A program made the position numbers and the translations under genes. The notes beneath the pieces were generated by a model. It made no database searches. It was not told the origin of the DNA and was given only the letters and a program-made list of their open reading frames with translations. Shown piece after piece: positions 42,700 to 51,614 of a DNA stretch of 64,000 bases (position 1 is the first letter of the stretch; the number at the start of each line of letters is the position of its first letter). Source of the DNA: Stenotrophomonas indicatrix (GTDB lineage: Bacteria; Pseudomonadota; Gammaproteobacteria; Xanthomonadales; Xanthomonadaceae); NCBI RefSeq assembly GCF_002750975.1, contig NZ_PEJS01000001.1, forward strand, positions 2,232,001-2,296,000. Direction: 5' to 3'.

Positions 42700-43653
42700 A
42701 TGTCCCGATATTTCACGTTTGCCGATTACCGCCGTTTTGGCCAGCGACACGGCTATGACTACCGTGCCGATCCAAGCCACCTGCGCGAAGAACAGTGGGC
42801 CGGTCACGGCGACCTGCACGAACAGACCCTGCGCGGCGGCATGAGCCTGCTCGCATCGGATGTGCACAACCGCATCGCCTACACCGCCACAGCGCACGAA
42901 CGGCCCGGCCTGGTCATCCGCGTGATGCTGCAGGGCCAGGTCGACGTGCAGGTTCCCAACCGCAGTGACTTCAGCCTGCGCGCAGGCACCGCAGTGACCA
43001 CCAGCCACCGCGACCATGTGGCAATGGTCGGCGTCCATCCGGGCAATATGCGCCTGCGTGGCATCAGCCTGATGGTGCCAGCCGATCTGGACCCGGACCT
43101 GCTGCGGCAACCGCAATTGCAGCGGGCATTGGGTTCACACATGGAATGCAGGCACTGGGCGATTCCGCACGCGATGCTGCCGCCTCTCGCGCAGCTGTTC
43201 GACAGCCCCTGGCAGGACGGCCTGGACGCGCTGTGGCGCGAGGGCATTGCCCTGCAGTTGCTGTCCACCGGCCTGCAGGCCGATGATCTGCACGCCGAAG
43301 GTGCGCGTGCGCTGCGCAGTGGCCAGCGGGCGCGGCTGGAACGCGTACGGACGTTCCTGCACGACGACCCTGGCCATGCGCACAGCCTGCTGGAACTTGC
43401 CCAACTGGCCTGCATGAGCCCCAGCGCACTGCGCCGGCACTTCGTCCAGGCGTATGGCTGCTCGGTGTTCGACTACCTGCACGAACAACGCATGCGACGT
43501 GCCGAGCAGGGCCTTCGCGAATCCGGCTGGAGCGTGGAACAGGCGGCTGCGGAAACCGGCTATCGGCATCCCAGCAACTTCGCTGCCGCATTCCGCAAGC
43601 GCTTCGGGCTGGTGCCCAGCCGCTGGCGCACCGGCCCTTCGAAGGTTGGTTGA
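42700..43653 (+). CDS. AraC-family regulator (PchR-like)
   Basis: The 317-residue protein has a ligand-sensing N-terminal half, with 'GLVIRVMLQGQVDVQV' and 'DFSLRAGTAVTTSHRDHVAM' as in PchR-type regulators of siderophore or metabolite uptake. The C-terminal AraC double helix-turn-helix is 'SLLELAQLACMSPSALRRHF' and 'SVEQAAAETGYRHPSNFAAA', ending 'FGLVPSRWR'. The ATG at 42700 is chosen by alignment of the N-terminus; one at 42682 is possible and neither has a strong ribosome binding site. Its target is not evident; the nearest downstream gene is convergent. Confidence 0.82.
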   Translation: MSRYFTFADYRRFGQRHGYDYRADPSHLREEQWAGHGDLHEQTLRGGMSLLASDVHNRIAYTATAHERPGLVIRVMLQGQVDVQVPNRSDFSLRAGTAVTTSHRDHVAMVGVHPGNMRLRGISLMVPADLDPDLLRQPQLQRALGSHMECRHWAIPHAMLPPLAQLFDSPWQDGLDALWREGIALQLLSTGLQADDLHAEGARALRSGQRARLERVRTFLHDDPGHAHSLLELAQLACMSPSALRRHFVQAYGCSVFDYLHEQRMRRAEQGLRESGWSVEQAAAETGYRHPSNFAAAFRKRFGLVPSRWRTGPSKVG

Positions 43654-43672
43654 AGCGCATCTGCCCGGGCAG

Positions 43673-43789
43673 GTGTCGACCTTGGTCGACACGCCTTCGC
43701 ACCACCGCGTTGCCGGCCAGCGGCCGGCACTACCACACCCGGCGCTACCGACATCGCGCGACCGGGGTAGCGCCGGGCCGTGCCCGGCG
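43673..43789. repeat. SMAG cluster behind the AraC gene
   Basis: Three hairpins follow in series: GTGTCGACC / GGTCGACAC (43673-43692), an inverted GTAGTGCCGGCC type (43709-43733) and a forward GTAGCGCCGGGC type (43767-43789). They fill most of the gap to the convergent hydrolase gene. Confidence 0.85.
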
Positions 43790-43803
43790 TCATCCCCTCC
43801 GTC

Positions 43804-45714
43804 TCAGTACACCGGCAGTTCGATGTAACTGGCCTGCGCGGCGCTGTGCCATACCCGCTGCGTCGCCTTCTGGTAGTCACCCGGCTTGGCCAGGTAGATG
43901 TTCGGCACGTAGGTCTGTGGGTTGCGGTCGTACAGCGGGAACAGGCTGGACTGCACCTGCACCATCACCCGGTGGCCCTTCTGGAAGGTGTGGTTGGCAT
44001 TGGGCAGGTCGAAACGGTACGGCAGCACCTGGTTGGCCGCCAATGCCTTGGGGTCGCTGAAGCTCTCGCGGTAGCGGCCACGGAAGATCGCCAGCGACAC
44101 CGGCAGCTCATAGCCGCCCATCTCCGGTGTCGATGCTTCCTGGTCGGGATACACGTCGATCAGCTTCACCACCCAGTCGCTGTCGGTGCCACTGGTGGAC
44201 GCCTGCAGGTTCACCACCGGCGTACCTCCGATACGCAGTGGTGCGGTCAACGGCTCGGTGATGAAGGTCAGCACGTCGGGGCGGCCATCGACGAAGCGCT
44301 GATCCTTGACCAGCCAGGTCGTCCACATGTCGCGGTCGCCAAAGCGCACCGGACGCGGTACGAACGGCACCGGCTTGGACGGATCAGACACGTATTCCTC
44401 GAAGTCGCCCTCGCCCGCCGCCGGCGCCTGGAACGCCAGCTTGCCACCGGCACGCAGGTACAGCGGCTTGCTGTTTGCCGCGCACGCCTTCTCGCAGCTG
44501 CGCGGCCAGCCCTGCAGGCGGTCCCAGTGGTTTTCACCGGTGTTGTACACCAGCACTGGTGGCGTATCGGCCTTCGGCGCGCCATCCACCAGATACTGGT
44601 CGAAGAACGGCTTGAGCACGTCGCGGCGGAACTGCAGCGCGGTATCGCCATCGAATTTCAGCGCCCCAAGCTGGCTTCCGTCATAGTTCACCTGGCTGTG
44701 CCGCCACGGGCCCATCACCAGGTAGTTGTGGGTGTTGCCGGTGTCGCGCCCTTCCATCGCCTGGTAGGCGTGGTTGGCACCCCACATGTCTTCCTGGTCC
44801 CACAGGCCCTGCAGCCACATGGTCGGCACCTTCAACGGCGTCTTCGCCATCACCGCATCCAGCGCCTGGCCCTGCCAGAACGCATCGTATGCGGGGTGCT
44901 GTACCAGCTTTTTCCACCAGGTCAGCTGGTCCACGCCGGTAAAGCGGGCGTAGTCACCGGCCGAGCCGATGCGCAGGAAAGTGCTGTAATCGTCGTAGCC
45001 CAGCGACGGCAGCGGCGTGCCCTTGCCCCGCTTCTCGGTCTGCATCGCGAAGTAGTTGAAATTGACCTGACGGAAGGCGCCGTAGTTGAGCCAGTCGTCA
45101 CCCATCCAGCCATCGACCATCGGGCTCTGCGGCGCGGCCACCTTCAGTGCGGGGTGCGGATCGGTCAGCGCCATCACCACGGTGAAGCCTTCGTACGATG
45201 AGCCGAGCATGCCGACCTTGCCGTTGGTCTCCGGCACATGCTTGACCAGCCAATCGATGGTGTCCCACGCATCGGTGGAATGATCGACCTTGGTACCGTT
45301 CAGTGGCCCACGCAGCGGCCGGGTCATCACGTAATCGCCTTCGGAGCCGTACTTGCCACGGATGTCCTGGAACACGCGGATGTAGCCGCCATCGACGAAC
45401 ACTTCATCGCCCTGCGGCAGCAGATCGCGCATGCGCGGTGAATCGCTGCGGCTGGCGCGGCCGGCGGCATCGTACGGTGTGCGGGTCAGCAGGATCGGTG
45501 CATTGTGGGCACCCTTGGGTACCACGATCACCGTGTACAGCTTGGTGCCATCACGCATCGGCACCATCACCACGCGCTTGTCGTAGTCGCGGCCCACATC
45601 GGGGGCGACGAAGGGTTTTCCGCTGATGTCCGGGGTCATCGGCGGCGTGTCGGCGGCCAGCACGGCGCTGGACAGGCTCAGGGCTACGGCAACAGCAACG
45701 GCACGCACACGCAT
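43804..45714 (-). CDS. Alpha-amino acid ester hydrolase (CocE/NonD, S15 family)
   Basis: This 636-residue secreted serine hydrolase has a signal peptide to about residue 21 and the alpha/beta-hydrolase nucleophile GSSYEG (Ser173). It is closely reminiscent of Xanthomonas alpha-amino acid ester hydrolases: 'TPDISGKPFVAPDVGRDYDK', 'FVDGGYIRVFQDIRGKYGSE', 'LKVAAPQSPMVDGWMGDDW', 'QGLWDQEDMWGA' and 'VMGPWRHSQVNYDGS'. These enzymes hydrolyse alpha-amino esters and can acylate or deacylate aminobeta-lactams such as ampicillin or cephalexin. The ATG at 45714 is chosen because GGAGG lies 8 bases upstream. Activity toward beta-lactams in this organism is an inference from the family. Confidence 0.9.
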   Translation of the reverse strand: MRVRAVAVAVALSLSSAVLAADTPPMTPDISGKPFVAPDVGRDYDKRVVMVPMRDGTKLYTVIVVPKGAHNAPILLTRTPYDAAGRASRSDSPRMRDLLPQGDEVFVDGGYIRVFQDIRGKYGSEGDYVMTRPLRGPLNGTKVDHSTDAWDTIDWLVKHVPETNGKVGMLGSSYEGFTVVMALTDPHPALKVAAPQSPMVDGWMGDDWLNYGAFRQVNFNYFAMQTEKRGKGTPLPSLGYDDYSTFLRIGSAGDYARFTGVDQLTWWKKLVQHPAYDAFWQGQALDAVMAKTPLKVPTMWLQGLWDQEDMWGANHAYQAMEGRDTGNTHNYLVMGPWRHSQVNYDGSQLGALKFDGDTALQFRRDVLKPFFDQYLVDGAPKADTPPVLVYNTGENHWDRLQGWPRSCEKACAANSKPLYLRAGGKLAFQAPAAGEGDFEEYVSDPSKPVPFVPRPVRFGDRDMWTTWLVKDQRFVDGRPDVLTFITEPLTAPLRIGGTPVVNLQASTSGTDSDWVVKLIDVYPDQEASTPEMGGYELPVSLAIFRGRYRESFSDPKALAANQVLPYRFDLPNANHTFQKGHRVMVQVQSSLFPLYDRNPQTYVPNIYLAKPGDYQKATQRVWHSAAQASYIELPVY

Positions 45715-45845
45715 GGACATCACCTCCCGGCAGGAAAGGCCCCAGCCTACTCCCGTAGCCCCCGGCAAAGCGTGTGCCTGCTTTGCATTCTGCGGCGTTT
45801 ACAGGCAGGACTGATGGCACATGTGCGGTCTGCTGCCGCCGCGCT

Positions 45846-45910
45846 CACCGGGCATGGCCCGGTGCTACCCGTTCACGACCAACCACGGTAGCGCCGGGCC
45901 ATGCCCGGCG
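45846..45910. repeat. SMAG pair (GTAGC-CGGGC type), convergent
   Basis: An inverted copy lies at 45846-45868 and a forward copy at 45888-45910, 19 bases apart, within the gap between the ester hydrolase start and the SnoaL-like stop. Confidence 0.85.
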
Positions 45911-45916
45911 GATCCA

Positions 45917-46303
45917 TCACGCCACCGGTACTTCATGCAGGGCCAGCCAGCGCCAGTGCCCTCCTTCCTGCCGCAGCACTGCCAGCGATTCCCGCCACGC
46001 GGTTTCTCCCACACCCACGGCATGTCCCTCGCGATAACGCAGCATCGCCAGCGGCGACGGCGCTTCCACCGCCTGCACGGCCTCGATGGCGATCCGCAGT
46101 CCCGGCCGGGCGCCGTGTCCGCCCACGAACAGCGCCTGCACGGCAGCGCGGTCCAACCTGCGACCGGAGATGCCGACCATGCTGAAGTCCGCGCAGAAAT
46201 GTTCCATCAGATCAGCCAGTGCATCGGCCGCGACCTCTGCGCGGAACCAGGCCTGCAGCTTGTCGTGCAGCAGGTGGATTTCGTGTTCGGCGGTCATGTC
46301 CAT
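45917..46303 (-). CDS. SnoaL-like / DUF4440 (NTF2 fold) protein
   Basis: The 128-residue protein has the NTF2-like layout. An N-terminal helix ('LHDKLQAWFRAEVAADALAD') is followed by 'FSMVGISGRRLDRAAVQAL' and a beta-sheet ending 'WRESLAVLRQEGGHWRWLAL'. Such proteins are small ligand-binding or isomerase-like units; the substrate is unknown. The ATG at 46303 shares one base with the MFS stop (TGATG), so translation is coupled to the upstream transporter. GGAG lies 8 bases before it. Confidence 0.7.
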   Translation of the reverse strand: MDMTAEHEIHLLHDKLQAWFRAEVAADALADLMEHFCADFSMVGISGRRLDRAAVQALFVGGHGARPGLRIAIEAVQAVEAPSPLAMLRYREGHAVGVGETAWRESLAVLRQEGGHWRWLALHEVPVA

Positions 46304-47661
46304 CAAGCAGTCTCCGTAGTGGAAAGGGAATGCAGCTGCGACCGGCGCAGCAGCGCCAATGGCAACAGGGTGAGTACGGCCGCCAGGCCCAGCGCCACGC
46401 CGGTGGCATGCGCCGGCCACCACTGCATGGCCAAGGCCAGCAGCAGAGCAATGGCGGCGGTACCCAGGCAGAAGCTGAGCTGGCGGTTGAGGTTCCACAG
46501 TGCACTGGCATCGCCCAGCGCCTCGGCGTCCACACCATGGAACGCCAGCGTCTGCGCGGTGCTGCTGCACAGGCTGCCGCCGGCGCCCATCAGGGCGAAC
46601 AGCGTTGCGGCCAGCGCGAAGGAGGGCTGCGATTGCAGCGCCATCAGCAGCAGACCGCTGGCCTGCAGGACCATGCCCAGCCGCAGCACCGCGCCCGGCC
46701 CGAAGCGCGCCAGCAAGCGCCGGCTGCCGGTGATTGCCAGTGCCGAGGCCAGCGCCCACGGCAACATCAAGGCGCCGATCTGCGCGGCGCTGTAACCGGC
46801 GTGGTTCAACTGCAGGGTACTGGCCAGCTGGCTGCCGATGAACACACCCGGCACCGCCAGATAGACCAGCATCGCCATGCGCAGGCCTCGATGGGACAGC
46901 AGCGACCAGCGCAGCAGCGGCTGCGGCTGCCGGCGTGCATTACGCAGGTGGGCGACGGCCAGCACTGCTGCCAGCAGCAGCAACCCTGCGCCGGCGAAGC
47001 GATGGCCGGGCTCACCCAGCCAGGTCAATGCCAGCAGCAACGCACCCAGCGCAGACATGGCGGTGGCCAGTGCATAGCCCTGCAGGCGTGGCGCACTGCG
47101 CAGGCCATCGGCCGGCATCCACGCCAGCACCAGGGCGATCGCCAGCACCGCCAGCGGCAGGCTGGCCCACAGCACGCCGCGCCAGGACAGCCACTGCACC
47201 AGCAGGCCGCCAAGAGCTGGTGCAAGTGCCGGCACCAGCAACGCCACCAGTAGGATGCGCCGGGTCAGCGCACCGCGTTGCTCAGGCGTGCACTGCCGGT
47301 ACGCCGCCGCCTGCGCCACCGGAATCAGCAGCCCGCCAGCCAACCCCTGCAGCAGCCGCCAGCCCAGCAGCCAGCCGATGGACGGCGCGGCGCCGGCCAG
47401 GCCCGCAGCCACTGCGAACAGCAACAAGGCAGCCAGCAGCAGGCGACGCTCGCCGCAGCGCGCGGCCAGCCACGGTGCCAGCGGAATCACCACGCTAAGG
47501 CCCAGCATGTAGGCCGTGCCCACCCAGGCCAGGGTGCCGATGTCCGCATGCAGCTCGGCCGCCAGCGCCGGGTAGGCCACGGTGGCGATGAACATGTTGA
47601 CCAGGTCCAGGGCGAACACCAGCAGGAAGATCGCCTCATGGCGCAGGCGTGGGGAAGGCAT
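46303..47661 (-). CDS. MFS drug-type exporter (DHA2-like)
   Basis: The 452-residue major facilitator protein has 12-14 helices. The N-terminal stretch includes 'IATVAYPALAAELHADIGTL' and 'LAPWLAARCGERRLLLAALL', and the motif C-like stretch 'LVALLVPALAPALGGLLVQW' points to a drug:H+ antiporter. The ATG at 47661 (MPSPRLRH) follows GGAG and is preferred over upstream codons. It is divergent from a LysR gene with a perfect palindrome between, and its stop overlaps the SnoaL-like gene's start. An efflux role under LysR control is the likely reading. Confidence 0.85.
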   Translation of the reverse strand: MPSPRLRHEAIFLLVFALDLVNMFIATVAYPALAAELHADIGTLAWVGTAYMLGLSVVIPLAPWLAARCGERRLLLAALLLFAVAAGLAGAAPSIGWLLGWRLLQGLAGGLLIPVAQAAAYRQCTPEQRGALTRRILLVALLVPALAPALGGLLVQWLSWRGVLWASLPLAVLAIALVLAWMPADGLRSAPRLQGYALATAMSALGALLLALTWLGEPGHRFAGAGLLLLAAVLAVAHLRNARRQPQPLLRWSLLSHRGLRMAMLVYLAVPGVFIGSQLASTLQLNHAGYSAAQIGALMLPWALASALAITGSRRLLARFGPGAVLRLGMVLQASGLLLMALQSQPSFALAATLFALMGAGGSLCSSTAQTLAFHGVDAEALGDASALWNLNRQLSFCLGTAAIALLLALAMQWWPAHATGVALGLAAVLTLLPLALLRRSQLHSLSTTETA

Positions 47662-47736
47662 CAGCAGGCTCCGGCAGCGAAGGCGACAGCATCGCGGACC
47701 AGCGTTGTTGGAAAAACACGACAGCAGCTGCAACAC

Positions 47737-47755
47737 TGTCAAACCTGTTTTGACA
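47737..47755. promoter_or_regulatory. Candidate LysR operator between MFS and lysR
   Basis: TGTCAAACCTGTTTTGACA has 7-bp inverted arms and a 5-base spacer, ends 10 bases before the LysR start and faces both genes. Its T-N11-A core fits the LysR box rule. Confidence 0.6.
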
Positions 47756-47765
47756 ATCAGCCACC

Positions 47766-48671
47766 ATGGTCAGCCTCGATCGCTTCGATATCTTCCGTGC
47801 CGTGGTCGAGGCCGGCAGCCTGACCGCCGCCGCCGAGCGCCTGGGCCTGAGCCGGGCCGTGGTCAGCTTCAACCTGAAGCGGCTGGAGCAGGAGCTGGGG
47901 GTAACCCTGCTGCTGCGCAGTACCCGCCACCTGGCGCTGACCGAGGCCGGCGAACAGTTCCTGCAGCACTGCGTGCAGGCACTGGATGCCGCGCAGGCCG
48001 CCATCGATGCCGCGCGCCGCGACCAGCATCAACTGCAGGGCGTACTGCGCCTGACCACCACCCCGGAGTACGCGCAGCTGCGGCTGATTCCAGCACTGGA
48101 AGCCTTCCGCGCGCAGCATCCAGCGCTGGTGCTGCATCTATCGACCTCGCCAGCCCCGGCCGACCTGATTCCCGAGCGCTTCGACCTGGCGATCCGCCTC
48201 GGCCGCCTGCCCGATTCGCAACTGCATGCCACCGAGCTGGAACGTCACCCGCTGTGCGCGGTCGCCGCTCCGGCATTGCTGGCGCGCCTGGGGTCCGCCG
48301 AGGCGGTGGATGATCCGGTACTGCTGGGAACCCTGCCCCGCCTCGGCTATCCGCGCCTGGCCGATGTGCCGGTGGTCGCGCCGGATGGCAGCGATGCATT
48401 GTTCGCCACCAATCCGGGCAACGCGGTAATACGCGTGGATGGGGCCAGCAGCCTGCGCGCGTTCGCCGTGGCCGGCACAGGGGTGACCGTGCTGCCACGC
48501 TGGCTGATCGAGGACGATCTCGCCCACGACCGCCTGCGGCCGGTGCTGCGCCAGCATCGTTTCCCGCAGCAGAGCGTGTACGCGGTGTACCCGCACAGCA
48601 GCCAGCCCTCGCCGAAGGTGCGGCAGCTGATCGATTTCCTGCGCGGGTGGTTTGGTGACGACGCCAGCTGA
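47766..48671 (+). CDS. LysR-family regulator of the adjacent MFS operon
   Basis: This 301-residue LysR protein has the helix-turn-helix 'VVEAGSLTAAAERLGLSRAV' continuing 'VSFNLKRLEQELGVTLLLRS'. Its effector domain starts 'GVLRLTTTPEYAQLRLIPAL' and includes 'RVDGASSLRAFAVAGTGVTV', a CrgA-like subgroup. The ATG at 47766 is 10 bases beyond the palindrome, so autorepression is plausible. It most likely controls the divergent MFS and SnoaL-like genes. Behind it lie two SMAG repeats. Confidence 0.88.
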   Translation: MVSLDRFDIFRAVVEAGSLTAAAERLGLSRAVVSFNLKRLEQELGVTLLLRSTRHLALTEAGEQFLQHCVQALDAAQAAIDAARRDQHQLQGVLRLTTTPEYAQLRLIPALEAFRAQHPALVLHLSTSPAPADLIPERFDLAIRLGRLPDSQLHATELERHPLCAVAAPALLARLGSAEAVDDPVLLGTLPRLGYPRLADVPVVAPDGSDALFATNPGNAVIRVDGASSLRAFAVAGTGVTVLPRWLIEDDLAHDRLRPVLRQHRFPQQSVYAVYPHSSQPSPKVRQLIDFLRGWFGDDAS

Positions 48672-48681
48672 ATCCTTCGCC

Positions 48682-48745
48682 CGCCGGGCATGGCCCGGCG
48701 CTACCGGAATGCCCGCAATCGGGTAGCGCCGGGCCATGCCCGGCG
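48682..48745. repeat. SMAG pair (GTAGC-CGGGC type), convergent
   Basis: An inverted copy lies at 48682-48704 and a forward copy at 48723-48745, 18 bases apart. The arrangement is the same as at 45846-45910, between convergent genes. Confidence 0.85.
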
Positions 48746-48768
48746 AGCGCAGCGGCACCCCGTAAACA

Positions 48769-48794
48769 GACACGGCCCCTTGCGGGGCCGTGTC
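48769..48794 (-). terminator. Hairpin terminator of the GH3 gene
   Basis: An 11-bp stem GACACGGCCCC / GGGGCCGTGTC with a 4-base loop is followed on the minus strand by TGTTT. It lies 24 bases after the GH3 stop. Confidence 0.75.
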
Positions 48795-48818
48795 TTCAAC
48801 CATCAGTACCGCAGCGGA

Positions 48819-51614
48819 TCAGCGCAGCACCTGCTCCACCAGCTGCACGTCCACCGTCTGCAGCGGCTCGGCGGCGTTGCGCGACAACTGCACCTGGTAG
48901 GTGCCGCCGGCGATCTTCCACTGGCGTGCCTGCGCATCGTAATGCGCCAGGGTCTTCGGCTCGGCTTCGATGCGGATGCGGCGCTGTTCGCCCGGCTGCA
49001 GCTCGACCTTGTCGTAGCCGATCAGGCGGATCGGCGTGGCGCTGCCGGCCGGCAGCTTCAGGTACAGCTGGGCGACGTCGGCACCGGCGCGCTTGCCGGT
49101 GTTGCGGATGTCGACGCTGGCAACCAGGCGCGAACCCTCCACGCTCACCTTCAGGTTTTCATAGGCGAACGAGGTGTAGGACAGGCCATGGCCGAAGGCG
49201 AAGGTCGGGGTCAGGCCCTTGGCCGCCATCCACTTGTAGCCGACGTTGGCGCCTTCGATATCGAAATCGAACACGTCGCCGAACGGCTTGGCCGGCTTGA
49301 AGCCAAGGCCATCGATGTGCGGGCGCGGCAACTGCGATTCGTCCACCACCCAGGTCACCGGCAGGCGGCCGGACGGATTGGCCTGGCCGGTCAGCAGTGC
49401 GGCAATGCCTTCACCGCCACGGATGCCCGGGTACCAGGCCTGCAGCACCGCCGGCACCTGCGCCAGCCACGGCGTACGCACCGGGCCGTTGGTTTCCAGC
49501 ACCAGCACGGTCTTCGGGTTGGCCTTGGCCACCGCCGAAATCAACCCATCCTGGTTGTCCGGCAGCTGCATGTCCGGCAGGTCCACCGATTCGGCCGCCC
49601 ACTGGGTGGCGAACACGATGGCCACATCCGCCTGTGCAGCAGCCTTGGCCGCAGCGGCGGCATTGGTGCCGTCCACATAGGTGATGGTGGCGTCCGGACG
49701 CGCGGCACGCAGCGATTCCAACGGCGAGGACGGATGGAAGATCACCGGGCCCGGCCAGGTGGTCGGCAGCACGCCCGGCACCGCGTTGGTGCCCTTGGCC
49801 GTGACGCCCACCATCGACGAACCACCGCCACCGATCACGCCCTTGTCGGCATGGCCACCGATGATGACGATGCGCTTGGCGCTGTCGGCCAGCGGCAGCA
49901 GGCTGCCTTCATTGCGCAGCAGCACGCTGCCTTCTTCCACCGTGCGCTGGGCCACGGCGAAACCGGCTTCGGCGTCGACCTTCTGGTGCTGCGGTGGGTT
50001 GTCGAAATTGCCGTGCAGGAACATCGTGCGCAGGATGCGCGCGACCATGTCGTTCAGGCGCGCCTGCGGTACCACGCCGCCGTGCACGGCCAGGCGCAGC
50101 GGCTCATCGAAGAACACCGCCGCATCGAACACTTCACCGGCGGACTGCTGGTCCAGGCCGGCCAGCGCCGCCTTCGAACCGCTGTGCACGCCGCCCCAGT
50201 CGGACATCACGAAACCGGGGAATTTCCACTCCTGCTTCAGCACCTGGTTCATCAGGTAGCCGTTTTCGCAGCCATAGGTACCGTTGATCTTGTTGTACGA
50301 GCACATCGCCACGCCCGGGCGGCCAGCTTCCAGCGCGATCTCGAACGCCAGCAGATCCGACTCGTGCATGGCCTGCTCGCCAATGCGCACGTCGTGGAAG
50401 TTGCGGCGGGTCTCCATGTCGTTCAGCGCGAAGTGCTTCATCGAGGAGATCACGTGCTGGCTCTGCACGCCCTGGATCACTGCGCCGACCATCGAACCAG
50501 CCAGCAGCGGGTCTTCACCAGCGTATTCGAAGTTGCGGCCGTTGCGCGGGTCACGCTGCAGGTTGACGCTGCCGGACAGCAGGATGTTGAAGCGCTGCTG
50601 CCAGGCTTCGCGGCCCATCGTCGCGCCACCGGCAAAAGCAACACCGCGGTTCCAGGTGGACGCCGTGGACGGGCCCGACGGCATGGCGGTGGCGAAATCA
50701 CCCGGGCGGATGCCACCGGGATTGGTCACGCCCACGCCGGCATCGGCCGACTGCTGCGACGGAATGCCCAGGCGCGCTACGCCCGGCACGAAACCGGCCG
50801 AACCCACCGCACCTTCCGGCAGCTTGCCACCGTCCTTGCCCAGCCCGAAGTAGCTGTGCAGCATCTGGAACTTCTCGTCCTCGGTCATCGCCTTCAGCAG
50901 CAGCGCAGCGCGCGCATCGGCGGTGAGCGTGGTATCCATCCACGGCTGCTCGCCGCCCCTGTCCGCCGCATAGGCCAGGGTCAGCAGGGTTGCACGCAGC
51001 GCGCTGCCTTCAACCTTGAACGGCGCACTGCTGGCGGCCTGGAAGCCATCGCTGAAATAGCTGGCATCGGCCTCCAGGGCCACGCGTGCCGGATCGAAGC
51101 CGGCCGCTTTGGCCGATTCACCGGCCACCGCGCCGAGCAGCACCGCCGGCGCGCCCAGTCGCGAACGCGACACCAGGGCCGGCAACTGCGAAGCACCGGC
51201 GCCAGCGTCGGTGTACACCGCCACTGCATGGCGGCCGTCATCCAGGCGCAGGTAGTTCAGGCCCGGCTGGTCGGGGCCGGATTCGGCGGCGATCGGCAGC
51301 CGGGTCAACACGGCCTGGCCGTGCTGGGTCTGGCCGTCATCCTTGCCGGCGGCGATGAAGCGGTACTGGTAGCCCAGGCCATCGGCCAGCAGCTGCAGCG
51401 GATCGACCTGGCCGATGCCGCGCTGTACCTGGCGAACGCTGACCGCATCCACCTGCAGGGTCTTCAACTGGGCAGCCAGGGCCGGCATCGCGTCCGCGGT
51501 CGGCGCCTGTTCCAGGGTCAGCACGGTGAAGGCGGCGGAGTCGGCCCAGGCCGGGGTGGCCAGTGCGGCAGACAGGGCCAGGGACAGGGCGAGCGGCTTT
51601 GTAAACGTTTTCAT
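48819..51614 (-). CDS. GH3 beta-glucosidase with N-terminal EEP-like domain
   Basis: The 931-residue secreted enzyme has a signal peptide (ALSLALSAALATPAWA). Residues about 226 onward form a standard GH3 beta-glucosidase: 'GVTNPGGIRPGDFATAMPSG', 'SSMKHFALNDMET', nucleophile Asp472 in 'GFVMSDWGGVHS', the second domain 'VEEGSVLLRNEGSLLPLA', and a C-terminal fibronectin-like domain. It should release glucose from beta-glucosides in the periplasm. Residues 30-220 are extra and resemble a degenerate endonuclease/exonuclease/phosphatase fold. The ATG at 51614 is chosen before the signal peptide; a TTG 8 codons upstream is possible. Confidence 0.9.
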   Translation of the reverse strand: MKTFTKPLALSLALSAALATPAWADSAAFTVLTLEQAPTADAMPALAAQLKTLQVDAVSVRQVQRGIGQVDPLQLLADGLGYQYRFIAAGKDDGQTQHGQAVLTRLPIAAESGPDQPGLNYLRLDDGRHAVAVYTDAGAGASQLPALVSRSRLGAPAVLLGAVAGESAKAAGFDPARVALEADASYFSDGFQAASSAPFKVEGSALRATLLTLAYAADRGGEQPWMDTTLTADARAALLLKAMTEDEKFQMLHSYFGLGKDGGKLPEGAVGSAGFVPGVARLGIPSQQSADAGVGVTNPGGIRPGDFATAMPSGPSTASTWNRGVAFAGGATMGREAWQQRFNILLSGSVNLQRDPRNGRNFEYAGEDPLLAGSMVGAVIQGVQSQHVISSMKHFALNDMETRRNFHDVRIGEQAMHESDLLAFEIALEAGRPGVAMCSYNKINGTYGCENGYLMNQVLKQEWKFPGFVMSDWGGVHSGSKAALAGLDQQSAGEVFDAAVFFDEPLRLAVHGGVVPQARLNDMVARILRTMFLHGNFDNPPQHQKVDAEAGFAVAQRTVEEGSVLLRNEGSLLPLADSAKRIVIIGGHADKGVIGGGGSSMVGVTAKGTNAVPGVLPTTWPGPVIFHPSSPLESLRAARPDATITYVDGTNAAAAAKAAAQADVAIVFATQWAAESVDLPDMQLPDNQDGLISAVAKANPKTVLVLETNGPVRTPWLAQVPAVLQAWYPGIRGGEGIAALLTGQANPSGRLPVTWVVDESQLPRPHIDGLGFKPAKPFGDVFDFDIEGANVGYKWMAAKGLTPTFAFGHGLSYTSFAYENLKVSVEGSRLVASVDIRNTGKRAGADVAQLYLKLPAGSATPIRLIGYDKVELQPGEQRRIRIEAEPKTLAHYDAQARQWKIAGGTYQVQLSRNAAEPLQTVDVQLVEQVLR

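Noticed and set aside
43673..43789. SMAG hairpins as ordinary rho-independent terminators
   Set aside because: They occur in both orientations, in pairs and upstream of genes, and lack T-runs. A terminator effect in some places remains possible.
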